Shown piece after piece: positions 36,787 through 47,556 of a stretch of 64,000 bases of DNA; the stretch's first letter is position 1, and each line of letters begins with the position of its first letter. The notes beneath the pieces are model-generated. The model worked only from the letters and a program-made list of their open reading frames with translations, searched no databases and was not told the DNA's origin. The translations under genes were made by a program, and so were the position numbers. Origin of the DNA: Amblyomma americanum (taxonomy: Eukaryota; Arthropoda; Arachnida; Ixodida; Ixodidae); NCBI RefSeq assembly GCF_052857255.1, contig NC_135505.1, positions 22,776,769 to 22,840,768 of the forward strand, read 5' to 3'.

Positions 36787-37235
36787 TTCCACCCTTTTGA
36801 ATAGAGTCTACAATCTTTGGGCGACACCATCACTTCGGAATGAAGCGCAGTGGGACATATTTATGTTCTGTTGTTCTTTGCGAAAAGAACGACTGCTCTT
36901 ATTACCTTTAGGTCATAGCTTTAACTACAGAAAAGGAGGCATAGTGGAAAGTACTCTTGATCAAATATCTCTTGGCTGCAGTGGTGCAGTTCCTCTTCTC
37001 GTTAGTCCCTTTCAAAGCGGACAGGCTGTTGAGTTCGCGCAGGGCAGGCGCCTTTCGCTCGGCGTCATGAACTAACAGGAAGGTTGACGATTACTCTTCT
37101 CCTTGCCAAGTATTTTCTTCCCTATGTAAGTCGCACTGGCTCGCATATACGCCTCGGTATAATTACAGTATGGCATAGGATTTACGGCTGTGTCTTGAAC
37201 GAAAACGTGTAACACCTTTCATCCTTGTACTGCAG

Positions 37236-37347
37236 GATCATGGTACTGGACCGTGGCCAGATCGTGGAGTTCGACGCGCCTCAAGAACTCCTCAAGCAAG
37301 AGACATCCGTCTTCTACCAGCTAGCCAAGGATGCGAACCTCGTCTGA
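37236..37347 (+). CDS. ABCC transporter terminal exon (residues 366-402 and stop)
   Basis: The exon completes an arginine codon and encodes IMVLDRGQIVEFDAPQELLK, the final strands of NBD2. It ends FYQLAKDANLV and TGA at 37345-37347. The VLDxGxIxExxxPxxLL pattern and the short hydrophilic tail fit the C-termini of ABCC1-type proteins. The frame joins the exon ending at 18935. Confidence 0.94.
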
Positions 37348-37525
37348 CCGTTGCCAGCAGCTTCTGCCGTTTCTTGTTTTGTCTTCTTATTTTTGATAGG
37401 CTTTACTATTCATTGCTTTTATATGTTGTTTACGCACGCCCATTGTTTAGTGCGCTTAAGGAACGCCTTATTCACTTCCGCACACTAAGGTTACCATGTG
37501 AATAAATCTTCATGCTCAAGAGTGC
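37348..37525 (+). other. ABCC 3' untranslated region
   Basis: About 155 bp separate the stop from the AATAAA at 37501. A cleavage site is expected 10-30 bp further. The end given is approximate. Confidence 0.7.
37501..37506 (+). promoter_or_regulatory. Polyadenylation signal AATAAA of the ABCC gene
   Basis: A canonical hexamer lies 154 bp after the stop codon, followed by a GT-rich stretch (gtgcagttgtggtgag), as expected downstream of a cleavage site. Confidence 0.8.
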
Positions 37526-37785
37526 AGTTGTGGTGAGTTAAAATCGCACTGCGGCCAAACCCATCTTTTGGTGTCCGTATTTAATAACCAAAAACCTTCT
37601 GGAATGAAGGCTGAAGCTCTGTATAGTTTAGGAGGAGGCCTACGGTGATTGATGTCTTCATGACACATGCTCAAACTTATCAGGGCAACTAACCGACGGT
37701 GATAGAGGGCAAGGTGTCGTGGCAGGAACAGCGCAGCACAAGACAAAGACGGGACAGGCGGGACACGACGCGGGAGTAATTACCC

Positions 37786-37972
37786 CATGATGAGACGGCA
37801 AGATAAACGATGGTACTTAAGGGTTAAGGGTTAAATGGGCGGACAGGATTAAGAAGGTTGCGGGGATAGGCTGGCCGCAGCTTGTAGAGGACAGGGTTAA
37901 CTCGAGCGATGTGGGAGAAACATTTGGTCTGCAGTGGGCGTAGTCAGGCTTATGACGACGATTAGATACGCA
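37786..37972 (+). mobile_element. RTE LINE 3' fragment
   Basis: The sequence matches the last 190 bp of the RTE family (gacggcaagataaacgatgg, gggcggacaggattaagaag, gcagtgggcgtagtcaggct) and ends gacgacgatta, a mutated TGA repeat. A duplicated gggttaagggttaa is present. Confidence 0.8.
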
Positions 37973-39488
37973 GACTGGCTCCATAAACTGCTTTTTTCAT
38001 GAAAGTCACTGATGCAACTGAGCCGCAGCCACTGGACGGTGCAAAGGAAACCAAACTGGCTAGCGTAGTCACCACAAGCCTATATTCGAGTCGCTGTTTC
38101 CTATGTTCGGCGATATGTGAAACGCCTTGTACACGCGCTTTCTACTACACGTTACTCCGGCGAATATGTCATTCATCTCTTCTATCTCGGTCTTCATCTC
38201 TAAATAAAAGTGGGGAAACTGTGCGACTTGCTCAAGGGAACGCTAGGCACGGCCAACAGTTTGGCGTTGCTCATGAATCTCATCGATCGACCCGACCAAG
38301 TCTAAAGCGGAAAACAGCGAGACGCTTCACAGAATCGTCCACTGCTGCCCGGGTGACGATGAGGAGTTACTAGATAAGATAAAAATGGTACGTGGGGGAC
38401 GTGTACATCCCCGGCTGCACGAAAGCATATCGAGACATCGAAATTGAGAAACTCTACCGTCCCATCAGGATAGAAGAGGTGTACGCGGCGGTCAGAATGG
38501 CTCTCAAGAGCACGGCTCTGTGAGCAGAAAAGATGGTGTCACCACTTCACGCACTTTTTCGTGCGCTCCCAGACACCCTTAGAGCGTGTGGGGGTAGCGG
38601 TCCGGTCACAGAGGAGATGCCCTCGACTCAGCGTGGCAAGCTCAGCCGGAGACCAGCTACCAAGTGACAAAGGGGTTGGTCGTTTGGTGCCCAGCTTTCG
38701 CCGGTCGCAAGCCAGAGAATGGGTCGGAGCTTAAGGTTCACAAAACGAAACAAAGTTTATACAGCAAAGAGACGGTACAGAGGAATTTACAGTCACTCGT
38801 ACTAGCATATACAAAGTGATTTACAAATACAAAGCAACTCATGCAAAGTAACAATCGAGAGAGATTACAATTTAACAGAATCTTTGAACCTAAAGTGCAC
38901 TAACGCAGAGAGATAAGCAACCAAAACACAATTTGTTCACCGGGCACTGCGACAGTCCGACGACCCGAGGAGCTCGACGGGGCCGTCCCGCAGGTTGGCG
39001 CACGTTGCCTCGCTGGTCAGGGCTGGGCGAGTGGTGGGGAGTCGAGCGGGCGCGCTTCTCGGAAGCTTAAACGGCGGCTCGGGCTAACCGACAGCGGTTG
39101 AAGCCCCTCATTTATAGGCGCAACCCGCGTTTGCTTGTTCTTCGCGCCAAGGCAGGCGCGCACATGCACGCAGCTTAAACTGCACAAACTCCTTCTCCTT
39201 CTCCCGCCGGGCGCGCGACCCCATTTGTCGAGCGCGGAAACCACCTTCTAGAACAATCTAGGTCATTGGCGGCACGCTGAGTCATCGGTGCAGGAGCGAA
39301 GGGGAGAGGGTATCACTTTGGCGCGGTCAAGGTTACCCCCTTGCCGTCGACAACGAGCAAAAACTTCTACGACATTCGAGAAAAATCGACGACGCGAGTG
39401 TCTATGTTTACTTTGGCGCCGCGCCGGCGAGCTGAGTTGCAGCAGTACGCAAAGCTACGCACTCTCCGGGGGTCCTTCCCAGCTGTTT
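37973..39488. other. Unassigned; possible minus-strand LTR-like promoter region
   Basis: No coding domain is recognised. 38560-39290 resembles regulatory sequence of an LTR element in reverse orientation: a TATA-like CCTATAAATGAGG lies on the minus strand at 39108-39120 inside GC-rich DNA. No terminal repeat pair was found, so this is not called as an element. Confidence 0.3.
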
Positions 39489-39676
39489 TTGTTTTATCTA
39501 TTTATTTATTTCAGGCAGGAGAGGGGTACAAAAAGTAAGCTTGCAAAGAACGCTCAAATGTATTAATGTTAGTACATTCAACAACCGAAGCAGGCAGGCG
39601 ATTCCATTGTTCGATTGTGCATGGGAAAAGATTTTTGGAACGCTTAGTCCTGGCATTGTATGGCCTTATCACTTTT

Positions 39677-41246
39677 CTTGTTGACAGCGCGTTAAAGCAC
39701 AGGGACAGAAGAAACACAGAGGACGACGTCACAGGCGCTGAACTTCAACTTTATTCAAGAATCATCGAAACACTGCATACATACCCATGACAGAGACGCC
39801 ACCAAGCGGCGAAAGTTTTATGCGCTCGTGGAAACAGAGATGATAAGGCAGGTGGGGCAAAATGACAAAGGCTAAAAAAAAACCGAAAAATTTTGAACAG
39901 AGCAGGAAAAAGCAGAGCAAGAAGATGCAAAAAACTTTACCAAGTCATTTGAAAGAAACACTCCGACACGTGAAAATAGTGGCGCTGATGACAGACAGAA
40001 TTTTGAAGACGGTTCCCGAAAACATTGAACCAAAATATACGCGTAAAACAAAAATCAAACGTGGCGAAAAAAGAAAAGCATAGTGGCAAGCAAAAAACCA
40101 ACAATGAAAAAGCACAGTGGTGATTGGATAGGCAAACGAAAATTTAACGATACAGGTGAAGCCTACAATTAACGCGGCTAAACACAGAAGATAAAATGCA
40201 CTGGATAGATAAAACGATAAAAACTGGGTGGATCATGAAAGATGAATCAACAAAAAACACGGCTAAAGCTAAAAGATGAGGTGCATAAAAACAATAAAAG
40301 CGAAAAGGAGATAATAGTGGGAAAAAAATTTTTGTTTAACTCCTTTGTAAAACCATTACTACTTCAAACAGGCCCCGATAGAAAGATTAACTCTTTTTTC
40401 GACAATGAAACCGAGGGTGCACTTACACATTCACCCTCGTGCCTAGCAATCTCGGTTGCTTCCACTATTTCACGTGTCAACTTGTTCCTGTGCTTTTTTA
40501 TCACAGTGGCTTTTTCGAACAAAGGATGGCATGGATTTTGTGGGTCACAGTTTCGGCAGTGGACGGGCAGATTCCTGAGTGAAGTACCAGATAAATCGTT
40601 CTTGTGTTCCCTCAGCCTATCATTGATACATCGGCCTGTTTGGCCGATGTATACCTTGCGACAGGACAAAGGAATTGAGTAAACGACGCCTTCCGCGCAT
40701 GCCGTAGAGGGATCTCTGTGCCGAATGGTGCAACCCCTTTTTCTTTTCTCCTTTTCATTTACAATCCTACAGAGCTGCGAAAGGCGCTGAGGGGCGGAAA
40801 AAACGACGTCCACTCCTGCTTTGCTTCCAATTTTTTTAAGGTTGTGTGAAATTTGGTGCATGTAGGGGATAACAGCAGCCTTTTTATATTGCTTGCGCGC
40901 TTCAGCCGGAGCCCTCCCATTCTCGCGCTTGATAATTTTCAGAACTTTTTCTGCAACAGAACTAAGCAGTTGTGGCGGGTACCCTGAGTGCGTGAGCCTG
41001 CTTATCTGGTTTGTGAAGCTTTCCTGAAGTTTGTGCTCACATGACTTGTTCAAGGAATTAAGAAAGGAAGACTTGGATAATACCTCTTTTCACCAGCTTC
41101 GAGTGAGCGGAGTCATAAGGTAGGATGGCCTTGAAGTTCAGCGCCTGTGACGTCGTCCTCTGTGTTTCTTCTGTCCCTGTGCTTTAACGCGCTGTCAACA
41201 AGAATGGATCATTACCAACTAGCCCGGCAATTTGTCCTATTCAAGT
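39677..41246 (-). mobile_element. Penelope-like element with 72-bp inverted repeats and TSD
   Basis: Inverted repeats at 39677-39748 and 41131-41202 appear identical over 72 bp. The insertion is bounded by the direct repeat cttatcactttt (39665-39676, 41247-41258) within the LINE. The body is 5' truncated and keeps the linker and GIY-YIG domain on the minus strand. After the right inverted repeat a ~44-bp segment contains attaccaactagcccggc, the complement of the PLE end motif seen elsewhere. An AATAAAG lies just before the left repeat on the minus strand. Confidence 0.88.
40364..41053 (-). pseudogene. PLE protein remnant: linker plus GIY-YIG endonuclease
   Basis: The 229-codon frame has no ATG at its start and continues a frameshifted piece upstream (HSKLVKRGI near 41100). 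It contains VIPYMHQISHNLKKIGSKAG, VVYSIPLSCRKVYIGQTGRC with the YIG triplet, a C-x2-C...H pattern, and the conserved EIVEATEI end. The catalytic arginine and glutamate regions (INDRLREH, TREIVEA) are present. The RT is absent. Confidence 0.82.
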
Positions 41247-42626
41247 CTTATCACTTTTGTGTGGTTCAGCCTTGATGATCTTTGTGGTGCACAAAGTAAA
41301 TACGAATCACGTGACAATCTTGTTTTGTTATGATATAGTAAGTGCAAAAATTTTAACCTGGCAATCTGTCTGCGCATCTGGAGGGGCTCCAACTTATGCT
41401 GCCTCAGCATATTAGTAACGTAAGAACGTTTCCGGTAATCGGATGAGATGAACCTGGCTGCATGACGTTGGATGCGCTCCACCTGCTCGATGTTTTTTGC
41501 ATGATACGGATCCCACACAATAGAGGCGTACTCTAGGACTGCTTGAATCATGGTGCGATATGCTACAAGTTTTGCGCTCGATGGGGACCCTTTTAATTTC
41601 TTGTGTAGGTAGCATAATTTCCTGAATGATTTCGAGCATATATCATTGAGATGCATATCCCATTTTAGATTGGTAGTAATTGTCAGGCCCAGATATTTAA
41701 TGGATGTGACTGCATCTATGCATTGATCTTCAATTTTGTAAGCGTACTGTAGGGGATGTTTCTTATTTGTAATTGTTATTGTCGCAGTTTTAGAAAAATT
41801 GATTTTCATCGTTCTTTGTTCACACCAGTCCGCGAGTTTACATAAATTGGTATTTAGTAGTTGCTGACAGGAAGAATTCTTGATGACGGAATAAATGACA
41901 CAATCATCGGCAAACAATTTTACAGTGATACCTTCATCAACATCTTGAGCAATATCATTAATATATATGAGGAACAGAAGCGGTCCCAGCAAAGATCCCT
42001 GCGGTACACCGGACCGAACATGCAGACACTCAGACCTCATTCCACCACATTCAACAAACTGTCTGCGATTCTGTAGGTACGCTTGCAACCAACTGATAAG
42101 ACTGTCTAGCATCCCGATTTCTTTTAGCCTCTCAATAAGCAAGTTGTGCGGCACACAATCAAATGCCTTAGATAAATCCAGGAAGATTGCATTTTTTTTT
42201 CGCGATTATCAATGGCCAGAGAAAAGTCATGAATTACGGATAATAGCTGTGTTGAAATGGACAAGTTTTTACGGAACCCATGCTGAAATTCGACAAAGAA
42301 GTTGACCGATTCAAGAAAGTTGTATATATGATGAGCTATTATGTGCTCAAGCAACTTTCAACACGTACATATAAGTGAAATAGGCCGGTAGTTTTCATCA
42401 TTTAACTTTTTACCGGACTTAAAGACTGGCACTACTCTTGCGATTAACCAGTCACTATGCAGGCAACTTTGATCAAGTGAGGCATTAAAAAATCACGTAA
42501 AGGTAGTAGGAAATGATCTCAGAGTACCGATGGAGAAAAGCATTAGGAATGCCATCGGCGCCATTTTACTTTTTGTTTTTATATTTAATAAAAGTGCATG
42601 TATGCCCTCGCGGCTTAGAACTTAAT

Positions 42627-43935
42627 TCGGCATCTTAAGACGGGGAGGAAATTTTTACCCCGCGCGGGCGCGATTGCTTAGGCGCAGCGCCGGTTTTTTC
42701 GAAAATGTGCCGAATTTTGTGACAAATGGACAGTGCCATTATAAGAAATCTAGAGGCGAAACTCATTTTCTTGAAACTAACTTCCCGTGACAGTGTCGAA
42801 GCGGCTGCAAATGACATTTTGGCCTTCTTTACCGATACCTGTCCTGACTTGAGTTTTACTCATGAAGTGCCCCTTGAGGACTCAATTAGATTTTTAGATT
42901 TGACTCTCACCTTCTCTGATGAAAGCCATGTTTGCTGGAGCTACTCTCCACGGACCAAGAAAAGCCTGCTGCCCTTCTCCTCCTCACATTCCAAACTTGT
43001 GAAGAGAGGCATTGCCAACCTTTGCCTTGGTAATGCTCTGCGCAGGTCTTGTTCACACAATATGCAAAGGAGTTTCTTAGCGCAACTTGACCGCTTGAGG
43101 TCAGCGGGCTACCCTGAGGACGTCCTCGTTTCTATTGCTGAGACCTTGACCACTAAATTTAAGTCACAGTATAAAAGAGATGAAACGCCTAGTGAGGAAT
43201 CCAGACCTGCTGTAATGCCATACCGGCATGAAATCTCACATAACGTTAAAAAGGTAGCCATGAAATACGGTGTTAAGGTAGTCTTTTCTGCGCCCACCAA
43301 ACTGTCGTCGCTTTGTTCACGTATCTCAAAAATCAGCACACAAAAGAAACGTAATGTTAAACACCAGAGCATGTTCACCAAATGCACAACCGATGTTGTT
43401 TACTCGCTCCCACTGTCCTGTGGCAAGGCCTACATAGGTCAAACGGGTCAATGCGTCAACGACCGTATGAGGCAGCACCGCACTTCGCTGCAGCCAGGCA
43501 ACACAGCAAATCTTCCAAGACATTGCAACCACTGCAAAGAATGCACCCCTCTGTTCCATAATGTCAACATCATCGGCCGCGGCAAAACACAGATAGAACG
43601 AGAAATCTTAGAAGCTTTTAAAATCAAGCAGTTAGGAACTGAATGCGTCAGCGACAGCTCTGTCAGGTTCACGGCAAAAGAATACACTTTCATGAATGGG
43701 ACATAGGTTGCCACATGTTTCTTCGCTCGCTTAATCAGTTTTGTGTTTGCTGTTTTGATAGCGTTTGTGGTGCTCACGCGCATGTGCGCCCTGTTCTGAT
43801 GTTGGCGAAGTAAAGAATTTTCAGTTGTGTTCCAGCGTTGTCCTGTGTACTTCTCCTCCTTGTGAATGCGTCCTTTTCGCTGGTTTTCCTCATACCATGC
43901 ACCAACTGGCCCAACAAGCTACGCTTCTTCATTGA
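42627..43935 (+). mobile_element. Second Penelope-like element, + strand, 5'-truncated
   Basis: The reading frame 42726-43706 starts just after the RT palm and keeps the distal RT, the linker and a complete GIY-YIG domain. The 3' tail to about 43935 includes gtaaagaattttcagttgtg and caccaactggcccaacaagc, the latter complementary in style to the ggctagttgg ends of other PLEs here. It abuts the 5' side of the CR1/Jockey-like LINE. Confidence 0.82.
42726..43706 (+). CDS. PLE C-terminal RT and GIY-YIG endonuclease ORF
   Basis: The 326-codon ORF from ATG 42726 reads IRFLDLTLTFSDESHVCWSY (the L-D-L strand after the RT palm) and SSHSKLVKRGIANLCL. It continues with VMPYRHEISHNVKKVAMKYG, VVYSLPLSCGKAYIGQTGQC with an intact YIG, VNDRMRQH, CNHCKECTPLFHN and EREILEAFKIK. 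The frame is uninterrupted and the endonuclease residues look intact, but RT motifs with the catalytic aspartates lie upstream and are missing. It is a partial protein that cannot replicate itself. Confidence 0.85.
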   Translation: MDSAIIRNLEAKLIFLKLTSRDSVEAAANDILAFFTDTCPDLSFTHEVPLEDSIRFLDLTLTFSDESHVCWSYSPRTKKSLLPFSSSHSKLVKRGIANLCLGNALRRSCSHNMQRSFLAQLDRLRSAGYPEDVLVSIAETLTTKFKSQYKRDETPSEESRPAVMPYRHEISHNVKKVAMKYGVKVVFSAPTKLSSLCSRISKISTQKKRNVKHQSMFTKCTTDVVYSLPLSCGKAYIGQTGQCVNDRMRQHRTSLQPGNTANLPRHCNHCKECTPLFHNVNIIGRGKTQIEREILEAFKIKQLGTECVSDSSVRFTAKEYTFMNGT

Positions 43936-44039
43936 GAGCATCACGAAATTTTTGAATGAACACTGGGGGGAGAGGGGGGTGGGCGGGGAATAACGGAGGA
44001 GTAGCGGCACGCAGAGATCACCACCATCTCCAAGCTAGG

Positions 44040-45150
44040 CAAGATGCTAAGTTAGGAGAATCTGCAGCCTATCTCACTGACCTCGTGCTTACGGAAACTG
44101 CATGCGAGGATCGTTATGATCAGGCTTCAAAAGAATTTGGAGGACAATGGCCCCTTATGCCACACACGAGTTTTGGTTTCCGACCCAAGCTATCGACGCA
44201 AGACGTGCTTCTTCCCCTGAATGAGGCAATTTTAGCAGCGTTCTAAAGTATAGAGAGCCCGTGGTCACGGCCCTCGACCTCAGTCGACAACGCTAGCCAC
44301 GAAGCTGTACTATCGGTTCTGAAAAACCTGCATTGCGGAAGAAAGATTCACGGTGACGTCAAGGCCTTCCTTATGAACAGGTAGGGAGGGGGGACCTGAG
44401 GTCGGACAGGATCACGATGCCTAACAAGGGTACGCCTCAAGGATCTGTAATCTCCCCTCTTCTCTTCACGATCGCTATGATCAGTTTGGCGGAGAAGTTG
44501 AACACCGCAGGTGGCATTCGGTACGCAATATATGCCAATGATGTGACGATTTGGACAACGGAGGACGCGCTGGCCCTCAAGAAGTAAAGGCTATAAGTGG
44601 CCGCCGACTGTGTCGACTGCTACGAAAGGGTTAGGGGACTGTCATGCATGTTTTCCCAGAAAGTACGAAATACATAGACCTAGATACGACGGTAAAATTG
44701 ACCCCACGGTTATGCTAACTGTGGCTCGCATACCAGAAGTACAAGTGCTAAGAGTATTGGGAATGTGGATTTAGTTCAATTGGAGGACTGACCACACGAT
44801 TAGGTTGCCGTCTGAATCTGCGGCCCGGATAACAAGAATGATTCCGCGAGTGACGTATAGAAGAAAGGGGACGAAAAAGAAAGACACGCTCGAGTTAGTA
44901 AGGGCTCCAGTGGTGAGCAGATCAACCTAATGTCTGCCCTATTAACACCTGGACCAGGATAAAGAACAAGTACAGCCGATCCTCAGGAAGGAGTAGAAGA
45001 CGGCACTGGGGCTGCCAATAAGCGTGGCAACCGCAAAGCTGATGGCCTCCGGCTTAACAAGCACGCACGAAGAGCACAGACAGATTTGAAGTCAAGAGAA
45101 CTATTCTTAGTGGCAGGAGGCGGGACACGTTTATTTTTAGTCTTTTTTAA
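44040..45150 (+). mobile_element. I-like LINE fragment, degenerate RT
   Basis: Fragments in several frames read TSFGFRPKLSTQDVLLPLNE, then DNASHEAVLSVLKNLHCGRK, a block gtacgcctcaaggatctgtaatc encoding TPQGSVIS, and YANDVTIWTTEDA, where the catalytic YADD has become YAND. The motif order is that of I-clade LINEs. Stops and frameshifts are frequent. The 3' part after 44800 is not alignable by eye. Confidence 0.75.
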
Positions 45151-45204
45151 TTAGTCCCTCCAGAGCATTTGATTCCCCAACCGTGTCCGTGTATAGGAGC
45201 AAGC

Positions 45205-45420
45205 CATAGCCGTTTCTCGGTGGTTACGGTGCTCGGCTGCTGACCCGAAAGACGCGGGTTCGATCTCGGCCACGGTGGTCGCGTTTTGATGCAGGCGAAA
45301 TGCTAGAAGCCCGTGTACTGTGCGATGCCACTGCAGTGTAAAGAACCTCAGGTTGTTCAAATTATCCGGAGCCTTTCACTCTGTCGTCCCTCGCAACCTG
45401 AGTAGCTTTAAGAGGTTTAA
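45205..45420 (+). mobile_element. tick-type SINE copy
   Basis: The head ggtggttacggtgctcggct, B-box ggttcgatctc, and body blocks cgttttgatgcaggcgaaat, cccgtgtactgtgcgatg and taaagaacctcaggttg match the family in order. It ends aagaggtttaatttcat. Confidence 0.82.
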
Positions 45421-45504
45421 TTTCATAAAACAAAAAGGCAGTTCGACAGACAAACACTTAAGACAGCTTACGTGCGGGAATGCTAAAGCATTACTGTCCC
45501 TCGG

Positions 45505-45862
45505 TGCGAGGCATGGTAAGAAAAATGATAGTTGCAACGTTAAGAGACTGGAAGCGGGCAGAGTGGGCGTGGGAACAAGGGACTAATGACACTCTAGTCG
45601 AAGTTAAGAGGAATAAATGGGCTTGAGCAGGGCATGTAATGAGAACGCAAGATCACCGCTGGAACCTAAGGGTACCAGTGTGGATTCCAAGAGAAAGCAT
45701 GCGTAGCAGGGGGCGGCAGAAGGTCAGGTGGGCGGATGAGATTAAGAAGTTTGCAGGCAAAGGGTGGATGCAGCTGGCAAAGGACAGGGTTAATCGGAGA
45801 GACAGGGGAGAGGCCTCCGTAATGAATTGGACGTCGTAAGGCTACTGCTGCTGCTGATGATT
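45505..45862 (+). mobile_element. RTE LINE 3' fragment, part of a duplicated block
   Basis: This matches the RTE C-terminus from aatgatagttgcaacg to the tail ctgctgctgatgattatgg. The end is aberrant (gaggcctccgtaatgaattg instead of gaggcctttgccctgcag) and the same aberration occurs in the copy at 61092-61572. Confidence 0.85.
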
Positions 45863-46052
45863 ATGGTCGGAAAAAACTAGAAAGAAGCAGTAAATGCCCC
45901 ACTCAGAAGGCCCTCTAGCCAACGGCGTCGACCGGTTATCATGACAACGTGGTTAATTCCCTCTCAAGTGGTAGCGTGACATGGGAGGCGGCTTGTAGGT
46001 GCATGATTAACCACGGATTTACGTAATAGCTGAGACGTCATGACAATAGGTT
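45835..46052 (+). repeat. Duplicated non-LINE flank, copy 1
   Basis: About 215 bp downstream of the RTE fragment (ggaaaaaactagaaagaagc, ggttatcatgacaacgtgg, gattaaccacggatttacg) recurs at 61545-61760 with roughly 10% change. The two loci share both LINE and flank, so they descend from one larger block. Confidence 0.8.
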
Positions 46053-46059
46053 AACCATA

Positions 46060-46160
46060 GGATGATATTAAGAAGTTTGCGGTGATACGGTGGCTGCTGC
46101 TGGCAAAAAACATTATTAATTGGAGAGACAGGGGAGAGGCCTTTGCCCTGCAGTGAGGGA
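46060..46160 (+). mobile_element. Short RTE LINE 3' fragment
   Basis: gatattaagaagtttgcggt through agagacaggggagaggcctttgccctgcag matches the last ~100 coding bases of the RTE family. No TGA tail follows; the inverted-repeat element begins about 20 bp later. Confidence 0.75.
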
Positions 46161-46182
46161 AGGTCGGCCAATGGCGAAAATT

Positions 46183-46836
46183 CCGGGTTTTACAAGCAAG
46201 AATTTAAGTATATTTTAAAACTAGGATTTTCGAGGTAAAACTGACTTTTGCAGCGCGGTATTGCCAGGCTTGGCGTACGCCACAGAAACCCGGTGAATCA
46301 TTTTAACTAGTAAGATGGTTAACTAATTTTCAATAATTAACTTTTTATCTATTAGAGCTGGCGCCTGGTTGAAATTAGAGATCTGTAGCCGGTAGTTAGT
46401 AAGCGCCATACCAGTTTATAGAATTTCGAAAACGCAATTACCCTTGCCGCTGGCTCGACAAAATTTCGCTCCTTCGACTAGTTGCGTGCACTGGAGGGAT
46501 TGCTTTGCCTTCATGCTCTTCAGATGAGCAGGTATACGTTGGCACGGTGAAGCCAAAATTTGTTGTGTTTCAGCGCCGAGGGTTTTCACGTTTTCGAAAT
46601 TCTAAAAACTGATATGGCGGTTACTAACGACCAGCCAAAAATCTCAGTTGCAGCCAGCTGCCCACCTCTAATAATTAAAAAGTTAATTATTGAAAATTAG
46701 TTAGACATTTTACTAGTTAAAATTATTCACCGATTTTTTGGTGTCCGCAAAACTTGGCAATACCATACCACAAAAGCAATATTTTTACCTAAAAAATAAT
46801 ATTCCTAAAAATTACAGTCTTCCCTGTAACACCCGT
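46183..46836. mobile_element. Foldback element (long terminal inverted repeats, ~240 bp arms)
   Basis: The left arm (46183-46437) and right arm (46596-46836) are reverse complements at most positions. Shared words include ttcaataattaactttt, atttcgaaaacg, ggtgaat and ttttaactagta. The outer right end reads, inverted, ACGGGTGTTACA, and the left end CCGGGTTTTACA. The centre of about 160 bp has no ORF. It is a non-autonomous DNA transposon or foldback. Target-site duplications were not clear. Confidence 0.8.
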
Positions 46837-47206
46837 ATATAGACGAACGAAATGTATACGATTGTCAGTAGTGGCATTTCTCTGCTGGCTGTGTGTGTCA
46901 TGTGGCCTCTTGATGACGTCCGCCTACTTTTCTTTTCATCGCTAAGATTGTGCACACACCAGCTGGCGGCTTTTCTTTTTTTAGGGGCTAGTGATGCTCT
47001 GAAATTAAACAAAAATCATGGGGAGCGGCCTCCACACTATAGAGAACCACCAACTGTATTAATTATTCTTCCTCCACCCTCTCCTCTGGTCCTGTTTCAG
47101 GGCCGTCACTGCAAAGAATGGCACAGCTGCTAGGAAAGAAAGCGCAGAATTCCGTCTTTCTGGGCAGTCAGATTTTTGAAATTTGAACCGGGAAACAAAA
47201 AGAAAA
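46837..47206. other. Nothing recognised
   Basis: Short frames only. No motif or repeat was identified. Confidence 0.35.
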
Positions 47207-47411
47207 ATCATCATCAGTGGCAGATGCAGCAGCAGACCGACTGCGCCCACTGCAAGACAAATAAGCCGCTCCCATACCTCTCCAATTAACCCTATCCTCT
47301 GCAAGCGGCGGCCATCATATCCCCTCAAACTTCCTGATCTCATTAGCCCACTTAACTTTCTGCTGCCCCATGCCACGCTTGCCTTCTCTTGAAGTCCATT
47401 CCATTATCCTA
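47207..47411 (-). mobile_element. RTE LINE 3' fragment, minus strand
   Basis: It starts with atcatcatcag (the TGATGATGAT tail reversed) and continues ccactgcaagacaaataagc, ctccaattaaccctatcctc and ctttctgctgccccatg. This is the reverse complement of the RTE end, with a few indels. Confidence 0.83.
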
Positions 47412-47556
47412 AAAAGAGTACTAGTGAATAATTCCGTTCTCTTAGTCCGAATACTGCGTACATGATGGAGTTAAAATACCCGCAGTAGGGATGACAGTTG
47501 TCATCTTTATTCGCCTTAGAGTAAGGCATGTTGCCGGACCAGCTGATTTAGCATCT

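Larger units (their letters stand above)
35901..37235. other. Distal part of the last ABCC intron
   Basis: This contains a C17 run (36016-36032) and a G18 run (36769-36786). No coding exon or transposon domain is recognised. The acceptor cttgtactgcag precedes the final exon. Confidence 0.4.
39489..42626 (-). mobile_element. CR1/Jockey-like LINE, split by a Penelope-like element
   Basis: On the minus strand the RT is readable as SDWLIARVVPVFKSGKKLND (near 42420), NFFVEFQHGFRKNLSISTQL, SGVPQGSLLGPLLFLIYIND and the catalytic VKLFADDCVIYSV. A thumb and C-terminal region follow to KVIR at 41259. The frame resumes at 39676 as IRPYNARTKRSKNLFPCTIE and QWNRLPASVVE. The 3' end is an AATAAATAAATAG run near 39500. 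A frameshift near 42190, at an A/T-rich run, separates two RT frames. The endonuclease is missing (5' truncation). Confidence 0.85.

Noticed and set aside
38560..39290. Second LTR candidate with a minus-strand TATA box
   Set aside because: No paired repeat, primer-binding site or TG/CA ends could be identified. Kept only as a remark in the unassigned entry.
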